Shown here piece after piece: positions 36,367 to 44,406 of a DNA stretch of 64,000 bases. A program made the position numbers and the translations under genes. Under the pieces are notes generated by a model that was given only the letters and a program-made list of their open reading frames with translations, made no database searches and was not told the DNA's origin. The DNA lies in contig JBIIHW010000001.1 of NCBI GenBank assembly GCA_044235425.1, positions 288,462 through 352,461 of the forward strand, in the 5' to 3' direction. Positions within the stretch are counted from its first letter, which is position 1. Each line of letters begins with the position of its first letter. This DNA is from JBJSXJ01 sp044235425. Its GTDB lineage: Bacteria > Planctomycetota > Planctomycetia > Pirellulales > Pirellulaceae.

Positions 36367-36719
36367 TGGCACGCTGCGAAGAAGGCTATTTGTGCGATGT
36401 CTGCGGCCAAGACGTGGAATCGATCCGCGACAGCGATCTCTATTTACGCTTCGTGATCGGCCAAGTCGATGCCGCAGCACTCCACACCACTCCGGAACGA
36501 CATATTCGCTGCAATCCGACGCTAGCCCAATTCATCGTGGCGAACGATTTCACGCCCGTCGTCTTGAATGGTGATTTTGACAAACGTCAGCTCGACCCCA
36601 CCTTCGTGCAGCAGCGCGAAGCAGTCGTCACTCAAGGTTGGCTCCGCCTGCGTGAACTCGACGGCCGCGAACAAGATATTCCAGTTACCGACTATCCGCT
36701 CAAGCTGAATGAAACTTGA
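36366..36719 (+). CDS. Small CxxC protein coupled to dapB
   Basis: 117 residues. The ATG shares a base with the dapB stop (TAATG), so it is probably translated together with it. It begins MARCEEGYLCDVCGQDVESI, with CxxC plus one more Cys, perhaps a metal site; a later part reads RHIRCNPTLAQFIV. No family is recognised, but the soluble, acidic composition and coupling suggest a real protein. Its 3' end overlaps the convergent ROK gene by 20 bp. Confidence 0.65.
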   Translation: MARCEEGYLCDVCGQDVESIRDSDLYLRFVIGQVDAAALHTTPERHIRCNPTLAQFIVANDFTPVVLNGDFDKRQLDPTFVQQREAVVTQGWLRLRELDGREQDIPVTDYPLKLNET

Positions 36720-37608
36720 GCGATGCCAGCGCCAAGGCACCATGCACGACCACCTCTTCACCCCAGCGTGGAGCGACAATCTGGTAGGAATCGAGGAGTG
36801 GTGGAAAGACGTACCGCGCAACATGTCGCCGCACCGGCTCGTAAAAGAGTTCCTCACCCATCAGCGATACGCCTCCTCCTAAGACGATCACCTGCGGAGC
36901 AAGCAAGGTGATCATCTGAGCGACGGCCCAGCCCAAGGCCTGCATCGCTTCATCCAGTACCTGTCGCGCCTCTGCCCGTCCGGCGCACGCCGCCTCGGCA
37001 ATCTGCTTGGCGTTGAGCGGCAGGTGCGAGTCGGCTAGCCCTCGGCGCACGGCCGCCGCCGCAATCCCCGGTCCACTCGCTAGCGACTCGACCGTGGCAT
37101 CGCTACCATCCGCCTGCAATCCCGGACGAAGATGCCCAATCTCAGCAACGGCCGGCCGATCCGTTCCGTGCAGTCGTCCATCGACAACGAATCCGCCACC
37201 AATACCCGTGCCAATGGTCACGTAAAAAACGCTGCGGGCACCGCGACCAGCCCCGTAACATCCCTCGGCCAAAGCCGCGCAATCGCAATCGTTACCAAGC
37301 GCCGCGGGTAAGCCGACGGTTCGCTCGCACCAACTCACCAAGGGCCAGTGATCCCACCCCGCAATCTGATGACTCTTCGTGACTCGCCCCGCCATCACCT
37401 CGACCGGTCCACCAAATCCAAAGCCCACGGCACGGAGCGGGAAACGTCGCGCCAAAGCGGTCGCTTCCTGCTCAATTTGCTCGAGAATCCCCGCCGCTCC
37501 GCGGCGTGCCTCCACATCGCGGCGCACCAGTTCCACCAGAGGACTACCATCGCCATGCCCGACACCAAGTTGCAGCTTCGTGCCACCGATTTCAATTCCC
37601 AGAAACAT
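36700..37608 (-). CDS. ROK-family kinase without the usual zinc cysteines
   Basis: 302 residues from the ATG at 37608, with AAGGA just upstream; the start lies inside the end of the SIS gene, so the two overlap by 17 bp. GIEIGGTKLQLGV, ALGNDCDCAAL and GTGIGGGFVVDGRLHG are the ROK kinase core. The normal CxCGxxGC site is replaced by RPGLQADGSDATVESLASG, so it belongs to a zinc-free branch. Linked to a phosphosugar isomerase-like gene, it probably phosphorylates a sugar; which one is unclear. Confidence 0.85.
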   Translation of the reverse strand: MFLGIEIGGTKLQLGVGHGDGSPLVELVRRDVEARRGAAGILEQIEQEATALARRFPLRAVGFGFGGPVEVMAGRVTKSHQIAGWDHWPLVSWCERTVGLPAALGNDCDCAALAEGCYGAGRGARSVFYVTIGTGIGGGFVVDGRLHGTDRPAVAEIGHLRPGLQADGSDATVESLASGPGIAAAAVRRGLADSHLPLNAKQIAEAACAGRAEARQVLDEAMQALGWAVAQMITLLAPQVIVLGGGVSLMGEELFYEPVRRHVARYVFPPLLDSYQIVAPRWGEEVVVHGALALASLKFHSA

Positions 37609-38206
37609 ATCGTCCTTCGTGATTGATGCGGGCGAAGACGTCGTTGAGCACCCAGTGAAATAGACTGAGATGAATGCTTTCCACCATTCCCATATCGTCG
37701 AGTGCGACATGGAGCCCATGCTGTTGAAGGGCCTTGAGTTTACCTCCCGAGTAACCGGTGAGGCCAAAGGTGATCAGTCCATGGCGATTAGCCCAATCGA
37801 CCGCGTTGAGGACATTCGGACTATTCCCGGAACCACTGATCGCAATCACCAAATCTCCCGCGCGCCCGTAATTCATCAATTGCTGCACGAAAATCTGGTC
37901 GTAGGCACAATCATTGCCCACCGCCATGATCCATCCCAGATTGTCGGTCAGACTCAGCACCTTCAGACGCTTCTTCGACTCGTCATTCAGGTCTGAGGGA
38001 CGGAGCGTGCTCTTTCCCAAGTCTTCGCTCATGTGCGACGCGGTTGTACCCGAGCCGCCGTTGCCAAAAATGTACACCCACCGATCTTGCTCCCAAGCCT
38101 GATAAATCAAATCAGCCCAGGTTTGTAAATCGGCCTGATTGATGCGTGCTAATTCTTCCTGCAACCGCCGCAGATACGCATCCCGATCCAAGGTCGCTCC
38201 CAACAT
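37592..38206 (-). CDS. SIS-domain phosphosugar isomerase (GmhA-like)
   Basis: 204 residues from the ATG at 38206 with GGGA eight bases upstream; a TTG at 38224 is the other option. SIS motifs are FGNGGSGTTASHMSEDLGK (residues ~47-65) and DLVIAISGSGNSPNVLNAV. The layout, with an N-terminal helix pair before the SIS core, is that of GmhA/DiaA-type proteins. GmhA makes heptose phosphate for lipopolysaccharide. The overlapping ROK kinase suggests a two-step sugar pathway, but neither substrate can be assigned. Confidence 0.8.
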   Translation of the reverse strand: MLGATLDRDAYLRRLQEELARINQADLQTWADLIYQAWEQDRWVYIFGNGGSGTTASHMSEDLGKSTLRPSDLNDESKKRLKVLSLTDNLGWIMAVGNDCAYDQIFVQQLMNYGRAGDLVIAISGSGNSPNVLNAVDWANRHGLITFGLTGYSGGKLKALQQHGLHVALDDMGMVESIHLSLFHWVLNDVFARINHEGRYVSGN

Positions 38207-38301
38207 CGTGCTGTTCCCATCCAATCAAAAAAACCAAAACGCACAGGCCAATCGCCTCGGCGCTGTTCCTCGCAGGCCCTTCGCCAACGTAGATCGGCAG
38301 T

Positions 38302-39798
38302 CTAGAGCTTTCCGCCCGGTGATGCCAAGTCCTGAGCGATCGGTAGGTAGCAGGCGGCAACTGCCACCGGCAACAAAATCGAGCCGATCAGCGCGAACAT
38401 GGCACTCTGCGGCCAGCCAAATCCGTGAACCACCAACGATCCCACGGAATAAATTCCCGCCGACAGAAAGATGCCAATCCAGTTAAAGAGATTTTGAGTG
38501 GCAATGACTTGCCCTTTGCGGCCATCGGGTGGGCGCGATTGCAAAAAGACCTGCATCGGCACCGCAAACATCCCCGTGAATACTCCCAGAACCAATAGCG
38601 CCGCGACGCTTCCCCAATAGCCGAGCAGCTGCCGCTGGGGACCACCCGGCAGCGACAAAACCACCAGAGTCAATACCATCCCGGCCAACGACACCCGCGG
38701 CACCAAGCGCTCGCCCAGCACCCGCGACATCAGACCACTCAACGGACTACCGATCGCAATCCCCAGACTGATCGTCATCACTAAGTAACTCGTCCATTCC
38801 TCGCCCACAGCGAGTTGCTGTTTTCCTAAAGCATTCACCGACGGCTGCACGAGGGCTGCCACTAACCAAAAAACCGTCGATGCCGTCAAGGTATGGGCCA
38901 GCGGACGATCCTCACGCAAGAGCTCCCGCACCGCTCGCGGCACACCTAGGTTCTCCGCGGAAAATGGCATGTCTGGCACCATCGCCGGTGTCGGTCGAAC
39001 CAACCACGAGGTGATCACCCCCAGGATCGCAATCCCACCGCACACCAAGCCGGCCCAGGACAACTCATGTCGCCACCATGTCATCAGAAGACCAGCCAAA
39101 CCAGTACCCAAAATGATCGACAAAAACGTCGTCATGATGACGATCCCATTCGCCGTCTTCAGCATCCTCGGCGGCAACAACTCTGGCAGCACGCCGTACT
39201 TACTGGGCCCAAAAAAAGCACTATGCCCACCCATGAAAAACAGAACCAGCGCCAAACCACCGATCACGGTCGTGGACAATTGCTGCCGTGTCAAAAGCCA
39301 GAAGCACAACGTGCCCAGCAGCATGATCAGCACTTCCGCCAGCTTGCAACTGCGGATCACTGTCGATTTCGAGTAACGCTCGGACAGATACCCGGCATAC
39401 CCCGAAAAAAGAATGAACGGCAACGAGAACATGAGTAGCCCGAGCCACTGCAGATCACGCGTTTGTGCCACCGCCGGAGATGAGACGCTCACCGCCGAGG
39501 CCGCGAACGACTGAGCTGCCTGCTCCGCTAACTCGGAGCCCGCCGTCGACAACTCAGCTACCTGCTCCGACAATTCCACACCACCGTCCACCGAACTGCT
39601 GCTCGTCACAGGAACCGCCACGAAGAGCAGCAGCACGATTTGCTTGAAGAGATTGTCGTTGAACGCACCCAGGAACTGGGTCGCCGTGAACGCCCAAAAC
39701 GAACGTTGGCCACTCAGAGTTGCCACGGAATCTCCCAGGTCGGGCCGCTGAGGCTCGTCGATAGAATCCGTAGCTGACACCTGCCTGCGATCGTTCAT
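38302..39798 (-). CDS. MFS transporter of the LplT (lysophospholipid) type
   Basis: 498 residues, about 12 helices. The first helix ends in FLGAFNDNLFKQIVLLLF and a later one contains HSAFFGPSKYGVLPELLP, both hallmarks of LplT and the transporter half of LplT-Aas fusions. It would flip lysophospholipids inward for re-acylation. Between helices 1 and 2 there is an unusual ~45-residue Ser/Glu/Ala loop (residues ~65-110), predicted to be periplasmic. No Aas acyltransferase is adjacent. It starts seven bases after thiC on the same strand. Confidence 0.8.
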   Translation of the reverse strand: MNDRRQVSATDSIDEPQRPDLGDSVATLSGQRSFWAFTATQFLGAFNDNLFKQIVLLLFVAVPVTSSSSVDGGVELSEQVAELSTAGSELAEQAAQSFAASAVSVSSPAVAQTRDLQWLGLLMFSLPFILFSGYAGYLSERYSKSTVIRSCKLAEVLIMLLGTLCFWLLTRQQLSTTVIGGLALVLFFMGGHSAFFGPSKYGVLPELLPPRMLKTANGIVIMTTFLSIILGTGLAGLLMTWWRHELSWAGLVCGGIAILGVITSWLVRPTPAMVPDMPFSAENLGVPRAVRELLREDRPLAHTLTASTVFWLVAALVQPSVNALGKQQLAVGEEWTSYLVMTISLGIAIGSPLSGLMSRVLGERLVPRVSLAGMVLTLVVLSLPGGPQRQLLGYWGSVAALLVLGVFTGMFAVPMQVFLQSRPPDGRKGQVIATQNLFNWIGIFLSAGIYSVGSLVVHGFGWPQSAMFALIGSILLPVAVAACYLPIAQDLASPGGKL

Positions 39799-39805
39799 GC
39801 CGCGA

Positions 39806-41182
39806 CTAACGAGCAGTAGCTTCGAGCGTCACCACCGTCGCGGACTCGCTGACTGCCTCTATCGTCGCCGGCTCGATAGCCGCCCCATCCGCACTCATCT
39901 TGCGAATGTCCTCGGTAATACGCATCGAGCAATACTTCGGACCGCACATACTGCAGAAGTGAGCGCTTTTGAACGTATCTTGCGGGAGTGTCTCGTCGTG
40001 ATAGGCCCGAGCGGTTTCGGGATCGAGTGCCAAGCGGAATTGCTCATTCCAGTCGAAGGCGAAACGAGCCCGCGATAAAGCGTCATCTCGATCACGAGCA
40101 CCCGGGCGATGTCGAGCGAGGTCAGCGGCATGGGCCGCGATCTTGTAGGCGATCACTCCCTGCTTCACATCCTCTCGGTTGGGCAGCCCCAAGTGTTCCT
40201 TGGGAGTGACGTAGCAGAGCATCGCGGCTCCGCTCCAGCCTGCCAACGCCCCACCAATCGCACTCGTAATGTGGTCGTACCCCGGTGCGATGTCGGTGAC
40301 GAGCGGTCCGAGTACGTAGAACGGCGCACCCTTGCAGATCTCGATCTGCTTCTTGATGTTCATATCAATCTGGTCCATCGGAATGTGACCAGGTCCCTCA
40401 ACCATCACCTGAGTTCCATTGGCCCAGCCGCGTTCCACTAAGCCACCTAAAACTTCCAGTTCGGCGAATTGAGCGGCGTCGCTAGCATCGGCAATGGACC
40501 CCGGACGCAACCCATCTCCGAGACTCCACGTCACATCGTACTCACGCATGATTTCGCAGAGCTGATCAAAGTGCGTATACAGCGGATTCTGCTGGCGATG
40601 AGCCACCATCCATTTGGCAATCAGCGAACCGCCGCGACTGACGATCCCCGTCACTCGATTGGTAGACAAATGCAGGTGCTCCAGCAGCACTCCGCAATGG
40701 ACCGTCATGTAGTCCACGCCCTGTTTTGCCTGATGTTCGACCATATCGAGAAAATGCTGTGCTCGCATGTCCTCGATGTTGCCTCCCAGCTCTTCCAGCA
40801 TCTGGTAAATCGGCACCGTACCGATGGGTACCGGGGAGGCCGCGATAATCTCTTGGCGAATCCGATCAATGTCTTTGCCCGTCGACAAATCCATAACCGT
40901 GTCGGCGCCATAGTGGACCGCCGCATGCAATTTATCGAGTTCCTCGCCGACGTTGCTGGTCACGGCCGAATTACCGATGTTGGCGTTGATTTTACAGGTC
41001 GCGGCAATGCCGATGGCCATCGGTTCTAAGCGTCCTTGGAGATGCACTTTATTCGCCGGGATGACCATGCGCCCCGCCGCGACTTCCTGCCGCACCTGCT
41101 CTGTCGTCAGTTTTTCGCGGCGTGCCACAAATTCCATTTCTGGAGTAACTTGTCCGGCTCGCGCGGCTTCTAACTGTGTCAT
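39806..41182 (-). CDS. thiC: Phosphomethylpyrimidine synthase
   Basis: 458 residues, the short ThiC form that lacks the N-terminal domain of enterobacterial ThiC. The ATG has GAGGAG upstream. ATCKINANIGNSAV, GADTVMDLSTG and VEGPGHIPMDQI are family hallmarks; the C-terminal CSMCGPKYCSM binds the radical-SAM-type iron-sulfur cluster. It turns AIR into HMP phosphate for thiamin. No other thiamin gene is adjacent. The 175-bp leader has a conserved-looking hairpin but no TPP-riboswitch signature. Confidence 0.95.
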   Translation of the reverse strand: MTQLEAARAGQVTPEMEFVARREKLTTEQVRQEVAAGRMVIPANKVHLQGRLEPMAIGIAATCKINANIGNSAVTSNVGEELDKLHAAVHYGADTVMDLSTGKDIDRIRQEIIAASPVPIGTVPIYQMLEELGGNIEDMRAQHFLDMVEHQAKQGVDYMTVHCGVLLEHLHLSTNRVTGIVSRGGSLIAKWMVAHRQQNPLYTHFDQLCEIMREYDVTWSLGDGLRPGSIADASDAAQFAELEVLGGLVERGWANGTQVMVEGPGHIPMDQIDMNIKKQIEICKGAPFYVLGPLVTDIAPGYDHITSAIGGALAGWSGAAMLCYVTPKEHLGLPNREDVKQGVIAYKIAAHAADLARHRPGARDRDDALSRARFAFDWNEQFRLALDPETARAYHDETLPQDTFKSAHFCSMCGPKYCSMRITEDIRKMSADGAAIEPATIEAVSESATVVTLEATAR

Positions 41183-41237
41183 GAGACCACTCCTCGATCG
41201 CTAAAAAATCTCAACTCCAACAATCAACCGTAAAGTT

Positions 41238-41279
41238 GGGGTCATCCTAACGACAGGCTTACGCCTGTCAATCGACCCC
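41238..41279 (-). promoter_or_regulatory. Two-tier hairpin upstream of thiC
   Basis: On the minus strand GGGGTC (41279-41274) pairs with GACCCC (41243-41238), enclosing GACAGGC/GCCTGTC with a four-base loop GTAA. The two stems are separated by an asymmetric internal loop (GATT against GTTAGGAT). It lies ~55 bp before the thiC ATG and ~80 bp after the kinase-Hsp70 stop. There is no T-run after it, so a simple terminator is unlikely. Confidence 0.45.
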
Positions 41280-41357
41280 AGCACCAGACTCTCCGTCACT
41301 CTTCCTGCAATCCTAGAGCAGACGCCACACGCCAGCACGCTTGCTCCCGCAAGCTAC

Positions 41358-44270
41358 TCATCCGGGCGGTGGTGACGGCTCCGAGGCCTTGGCCTTCTCC
41401 GACGCGCCCGCTGCATCCACGACGACCTGGCCCGGTAAGAAATCCTCCGTCGCCAACGTCTGCGTGATCACCGGCTCGCGTTCGGCCGAATCCGTGCGCG
41501 GCGGCATTCCACAGATTCGCTCTCGCCACTGATCCAATTCGGCCTGAGTCAACGTCTTGACCCGCACAATCTCCTGCTCAATCGGACTCGCCTGCCCCGG
41601 CACCTGCACGGTAACCGTGATGCGTCCATTTTCGGCGTACAGGAAACGAACTTCGAGCGGCGTTTGAGCGGGTAAGTTCGGCGGCAATCCACGGATCTTG
41701 CACAGCCCAATCTCGGAGCATTCCTCCGGCAACTGGCTCTCGCCCTCCACAATATGCAAGTGCAGCGACGTCTGACCGGACTTCGAGGTGCGGAAAATGC
41801 GTTTGACGGAGGCAGGCAGCGGCGTGTTACGCGCAATCAAGATCGCATTTTGCTTCCGCCCCGTGCGGCTGTCCGTGCCGACGATGCCCAAACTATGAGA
41901 ATTCACATTCCGAATCTGAAATCGCGGGGGACGATCCCCAAACTTTTCCAGGAGTTGTCCAGCCCGTAAAGCCGCGCCGTGCGCGACCACCTCGTCCGGA
42001 GCCAATGAACTGTTCGGCTCTTTTCCCGTAAGATTCCGTAGCATCTCGACCACAGCTGGCATGCGCGTCGCCCCACCGACCAACAACACGTGATTCAGTT
42101 GATCCCACTTCAGCCCGGCGGCCGCGATCGCTTGGCGAGTGGTAAAGGCGGTTCGCTCCAGCAGGTCAAGTGTTAACTCCTGCAATAAGCTCCGACTAAC
42201 TTCCAGTCGCAACGAATCACCGTGAAATTCGCAGATGATGTGTGTTTTGACGCGTGCCGTCAGCGTGCGTTTGGCTTCCTCGCAGTCGCGCCAGAGCCGC
42301 CCCAGCACATTGGGATCTTTTCGTGGATCCGACCCAAACTTTCGCGTGAACTGCTCCGCCACATGATCCAGCAACCGTTGATCCCAGTCGCGTCCGCCCA
42401 GACGTACATCGCCATCGGTCGCCAAAGTAATGAACTCGTTACCCCGAATCTCCATCACGGTCACATCAAACGTGCCACCACCGAGATCGTAGACCAGCAC
42501 GCGTTCGACCACCGCGGAGGGAGCCGTCGTCCCAAACTGACCGCGCTGAAAAGCGTAGGCCAGCGCCGCGGCCGTCGGCTCATTAATCAAATCCAAGACA
42601 TCAAAACCGGCCATGTAGCCGGCATCTTCCGTCGCCTTCCTTCGATTCTCATCAAAGTACGCCGGAACTGTAATCACCACGCGACGAAAGGGACCGATCT
42701 TGCGACTGGCATCCTGACGTAATTTGTTCAGCACATAAGCCTGTAAGACCTCGGGTGGCAGTCGCCGCCCGTCTAACGGCTTGTGATACTCGGGCTGACC
42801 CAATTCGCGCTTGGGACAGTCGGCGACCTGCTCCATCGCCACCGACATGGCCTTCACCGCCTCCTTGCCAACCACCACCTCATCGCCATCAAACAGCACC
42901 ACACTGGGTGTGATCACTTCGCCTTCGCTGTTGCTAAGCGCATGCGGTCGGCCCAGATCGTCTAGATGAGCGACGACGGAGAACGTTGTTCCGAGGTCAA
43001 TACCTACGGCTGGAAAACGGGACAGATGAGCTTGAGGGGCACTCTTCGCGGCACTTGCCCGCGCCACACTCTGGTCATCGGAATGCTCCGTCCGCGCATC
43101 CCCAGCACTCATGTCCGACGTCGCCTCCCGTTTCGACGGCAAGTCGACCGATAAGGTACGAGTGACAGCAAAGTCGAAATTTCGACGACCACCTCGCAGA
43201 GAACGAGACGTACTCGGCCCGGTGGCTCCCACGAGCGGCTCCAGCGCCTGTAACAATTCGCCCATGGTCTGAAAGCGGTCCCCCGGAGACTTCGCCACCA
43301 TCCGCTTGTAGATTTCATCGACCGCTTCAGAAACATCCGTACGCTCAGCCCGCAACGAGGGAATGGGACGAATGCGATGCGCCATGAGCGTTTTCAGCGG
43401 CGTATCAGCGAGATACGGCGGATGTCCCGTCAGCAAGCGATAGAGCGTGCAGCCCAAGCTGTACATATCACTGCGGCGATCAACTTGCCCCGAGTCGTCT
43501 GCCTGCTCCGGCGCCATATACTCGACCGTCCCCACGATTTGATTTTCGCGAGTTAACTGATCGGAGACATTACTCCCGCTGTTTTCCACCTCATAATGCT
43601 CGTCAAAACGCGCCAACCCCAGATCCAGCACGCGCACAGTTCCGTGGCGATCGAGCAGCAGATTGCCAGGCTTGATGTCACGGTGAATCACGCCCTTGGA
43701 ATGCGCATATTCCAGACCGCGAGCAGCTTGAGCGATGTAGGAAAGTGCCTCCGCCACCGTCAAGGGACCGTGTTGGTTGACGATCGACCCTAAGTCGGCG
43801 CCTTCCACGAATTCCATCACTAAAAAGAAAATGCCCTTGGCTTCGTCCGCGTCATACGCCGTCACGACGTTGGGATGGATCAGCTGCGCGGCTGCTTGGG
43901 CTTCCCGCTGGAAGCGCCGAATTGCCGACGGCGACGTCATCAGCGAAGGGCGCAACACCTTCACGCAAACCACTCGACGCATCCGCCGATGCTCGGCTCG
44001 AAACACTTCCCCCATCCCGCCTTCACCAATCTTCTCCAGCAGGATGTTGTTCCCCAGCACCAAATGCAGGTGCTTGCCCTCCATCAACCGCTCCACCTGA
44101 AAAGGCGTCAAACGCTGACGCTGGAGCATCGCTTCTGCCATCGCGGCACCGGTGGCCGGCCGCTGTCCCGACGGAAACTTCTGCCGGAACGACAAGATCT
44201 CGTCCGGTGTCATCAGCCCGCTCTCCACGAGCCGCTGGCAGAAATCTTTAAGGGACAAGTTGTCGGTCAT
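41358..44270 (-). CDS. Ser/Thr kinase fused to an Hsp70 (DnaK-like) chaperone
   Basis: 970 residues in one uninterrupted frame. Residues ~70-345 are a Hanks kinase: GEGGMGEVF loop, VVCVKVL lysine, VIHRDIKPGNLL, a DLG in place of DFG, and GTVEYMAPEQADD. After a linker, residues ~418-800 form an Hsp70 ATPase: VGIDLGTTFSVVAHL, VPAYFDENRRKATEDAG, VLVYDLGGGTFDVTVM and LVGGATRMPAVVEML. Residues ~810-890 look like the Hsp70 beta substrate domain (EIGLCKIRGLPPNLP). The helical lid is missing. No membrane helix is seen, so it is probably cytoplasmic. The coupling of a kinase to an unfolded-protein sensor is inference. Confidence 0.92.
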   Translation of the reverse strand: MTDNLSLKDFCQRLVESGLMTPDEILSFRQKFPSGQRPATGAAMAEAMLQRQRLTPFQVERLMEGKHLHLVLGNNILLEKIGEGGMGEVFRAEHRRMRRVVCVKVLRPSLMTSPSAIRRFQREAQAAAQLIHPNVVTAYDADEAKGIFFLVMEFVEGADLGSIVNQHGPLTVAEALSYIAQAARGLEYAHSKGVIHRDIKPGNLLLDRHGTVRVLDLGLARFDEHYEVENSGSNVSDQLTRENQIVGTVEYMAPEQADDSGQVDRRSDMYSLGCTLYRLLTGHPPYLADTPLKTLMAHRIRPIPSLRAERTDVSEAVDEIYKRMVAKSPGDRFQTMGELLQALEPLVGATGPSTSRSLRGGRRNFDFAVTRTLSVDLPSKREATSDMSAGDARTEHSDDQSVARASAAKSAPQAHLSRFPAVGIDLGTTFSVVAHLDDLGRPHALSNSEGEVITPSVVLFDGDEVVVGKEAVKAMSVAMEQVADCPKRELGQPEYHKPLDGRRLPPEVLQAYVLNKLRQDASRKIGPFRRVVITVPAYFDENRRKATEDAGYMAGFDVLDLINEPTAAALAYAFQRGQFGTTAPSAVVERVLVYDLGGGTFDVTVMEIRGNEFITLATDGDVRLGGRDWDQRLLDHVAEQFTRKFGSDPRKDPNVLGRLWRDCEEAKRTLTARVKTHIICEFHGDSLRLEVSRSLLQELTLDLLERTAFTTRQAIAAAGLKWDQLNHVLLVGGATRMPAVVEMLRNLTGKEPNSSLAPDEVVAHGAALRAGQLLEKFGDRPPRFQIRNVNSHSLGIVGTDSRTGRKQNAILIARNTPLPASVKRIFRTSKSGQTSLHLHIVEGESQLPEECSEIGLCKIRGLPPNLPAQTPLEVRFLYAENGRITVTVQVPGQASPIEQEIVRVKTLTQAELDQWRERICGMPPRTDSAEREPVITQTLATEDFLPGQVVVDAAGASEKAKASEPSPPPG

Positions 44271-44293
44271 GAGACTCAGATTGGGCAGCTAGC

Positions 44294-44329
44294 AAAAAAC
44301 CACGGCACCGCCCGGGTCAAAAGCGGTGC
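44294..44329 (-). terminator. Rho-independent terminator after metH
   Basis: On the minus strand GCACCGC (44329-44323) pairs with GCGGTGC (44311-44305), followed after five bases by six T. It lies ~78 bp after the metH stop and ends 24 bp before the kinase-Hsp70 start. Confidence 0.65.
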
Positions 44330-44406
44330 TGCCGGACGATCCAGGGCTCCTTAGTATAACGGGTTGTCCCAGAGTTAATCGAGTGAGTCGGGAAAATCCT
44401 GACCGA

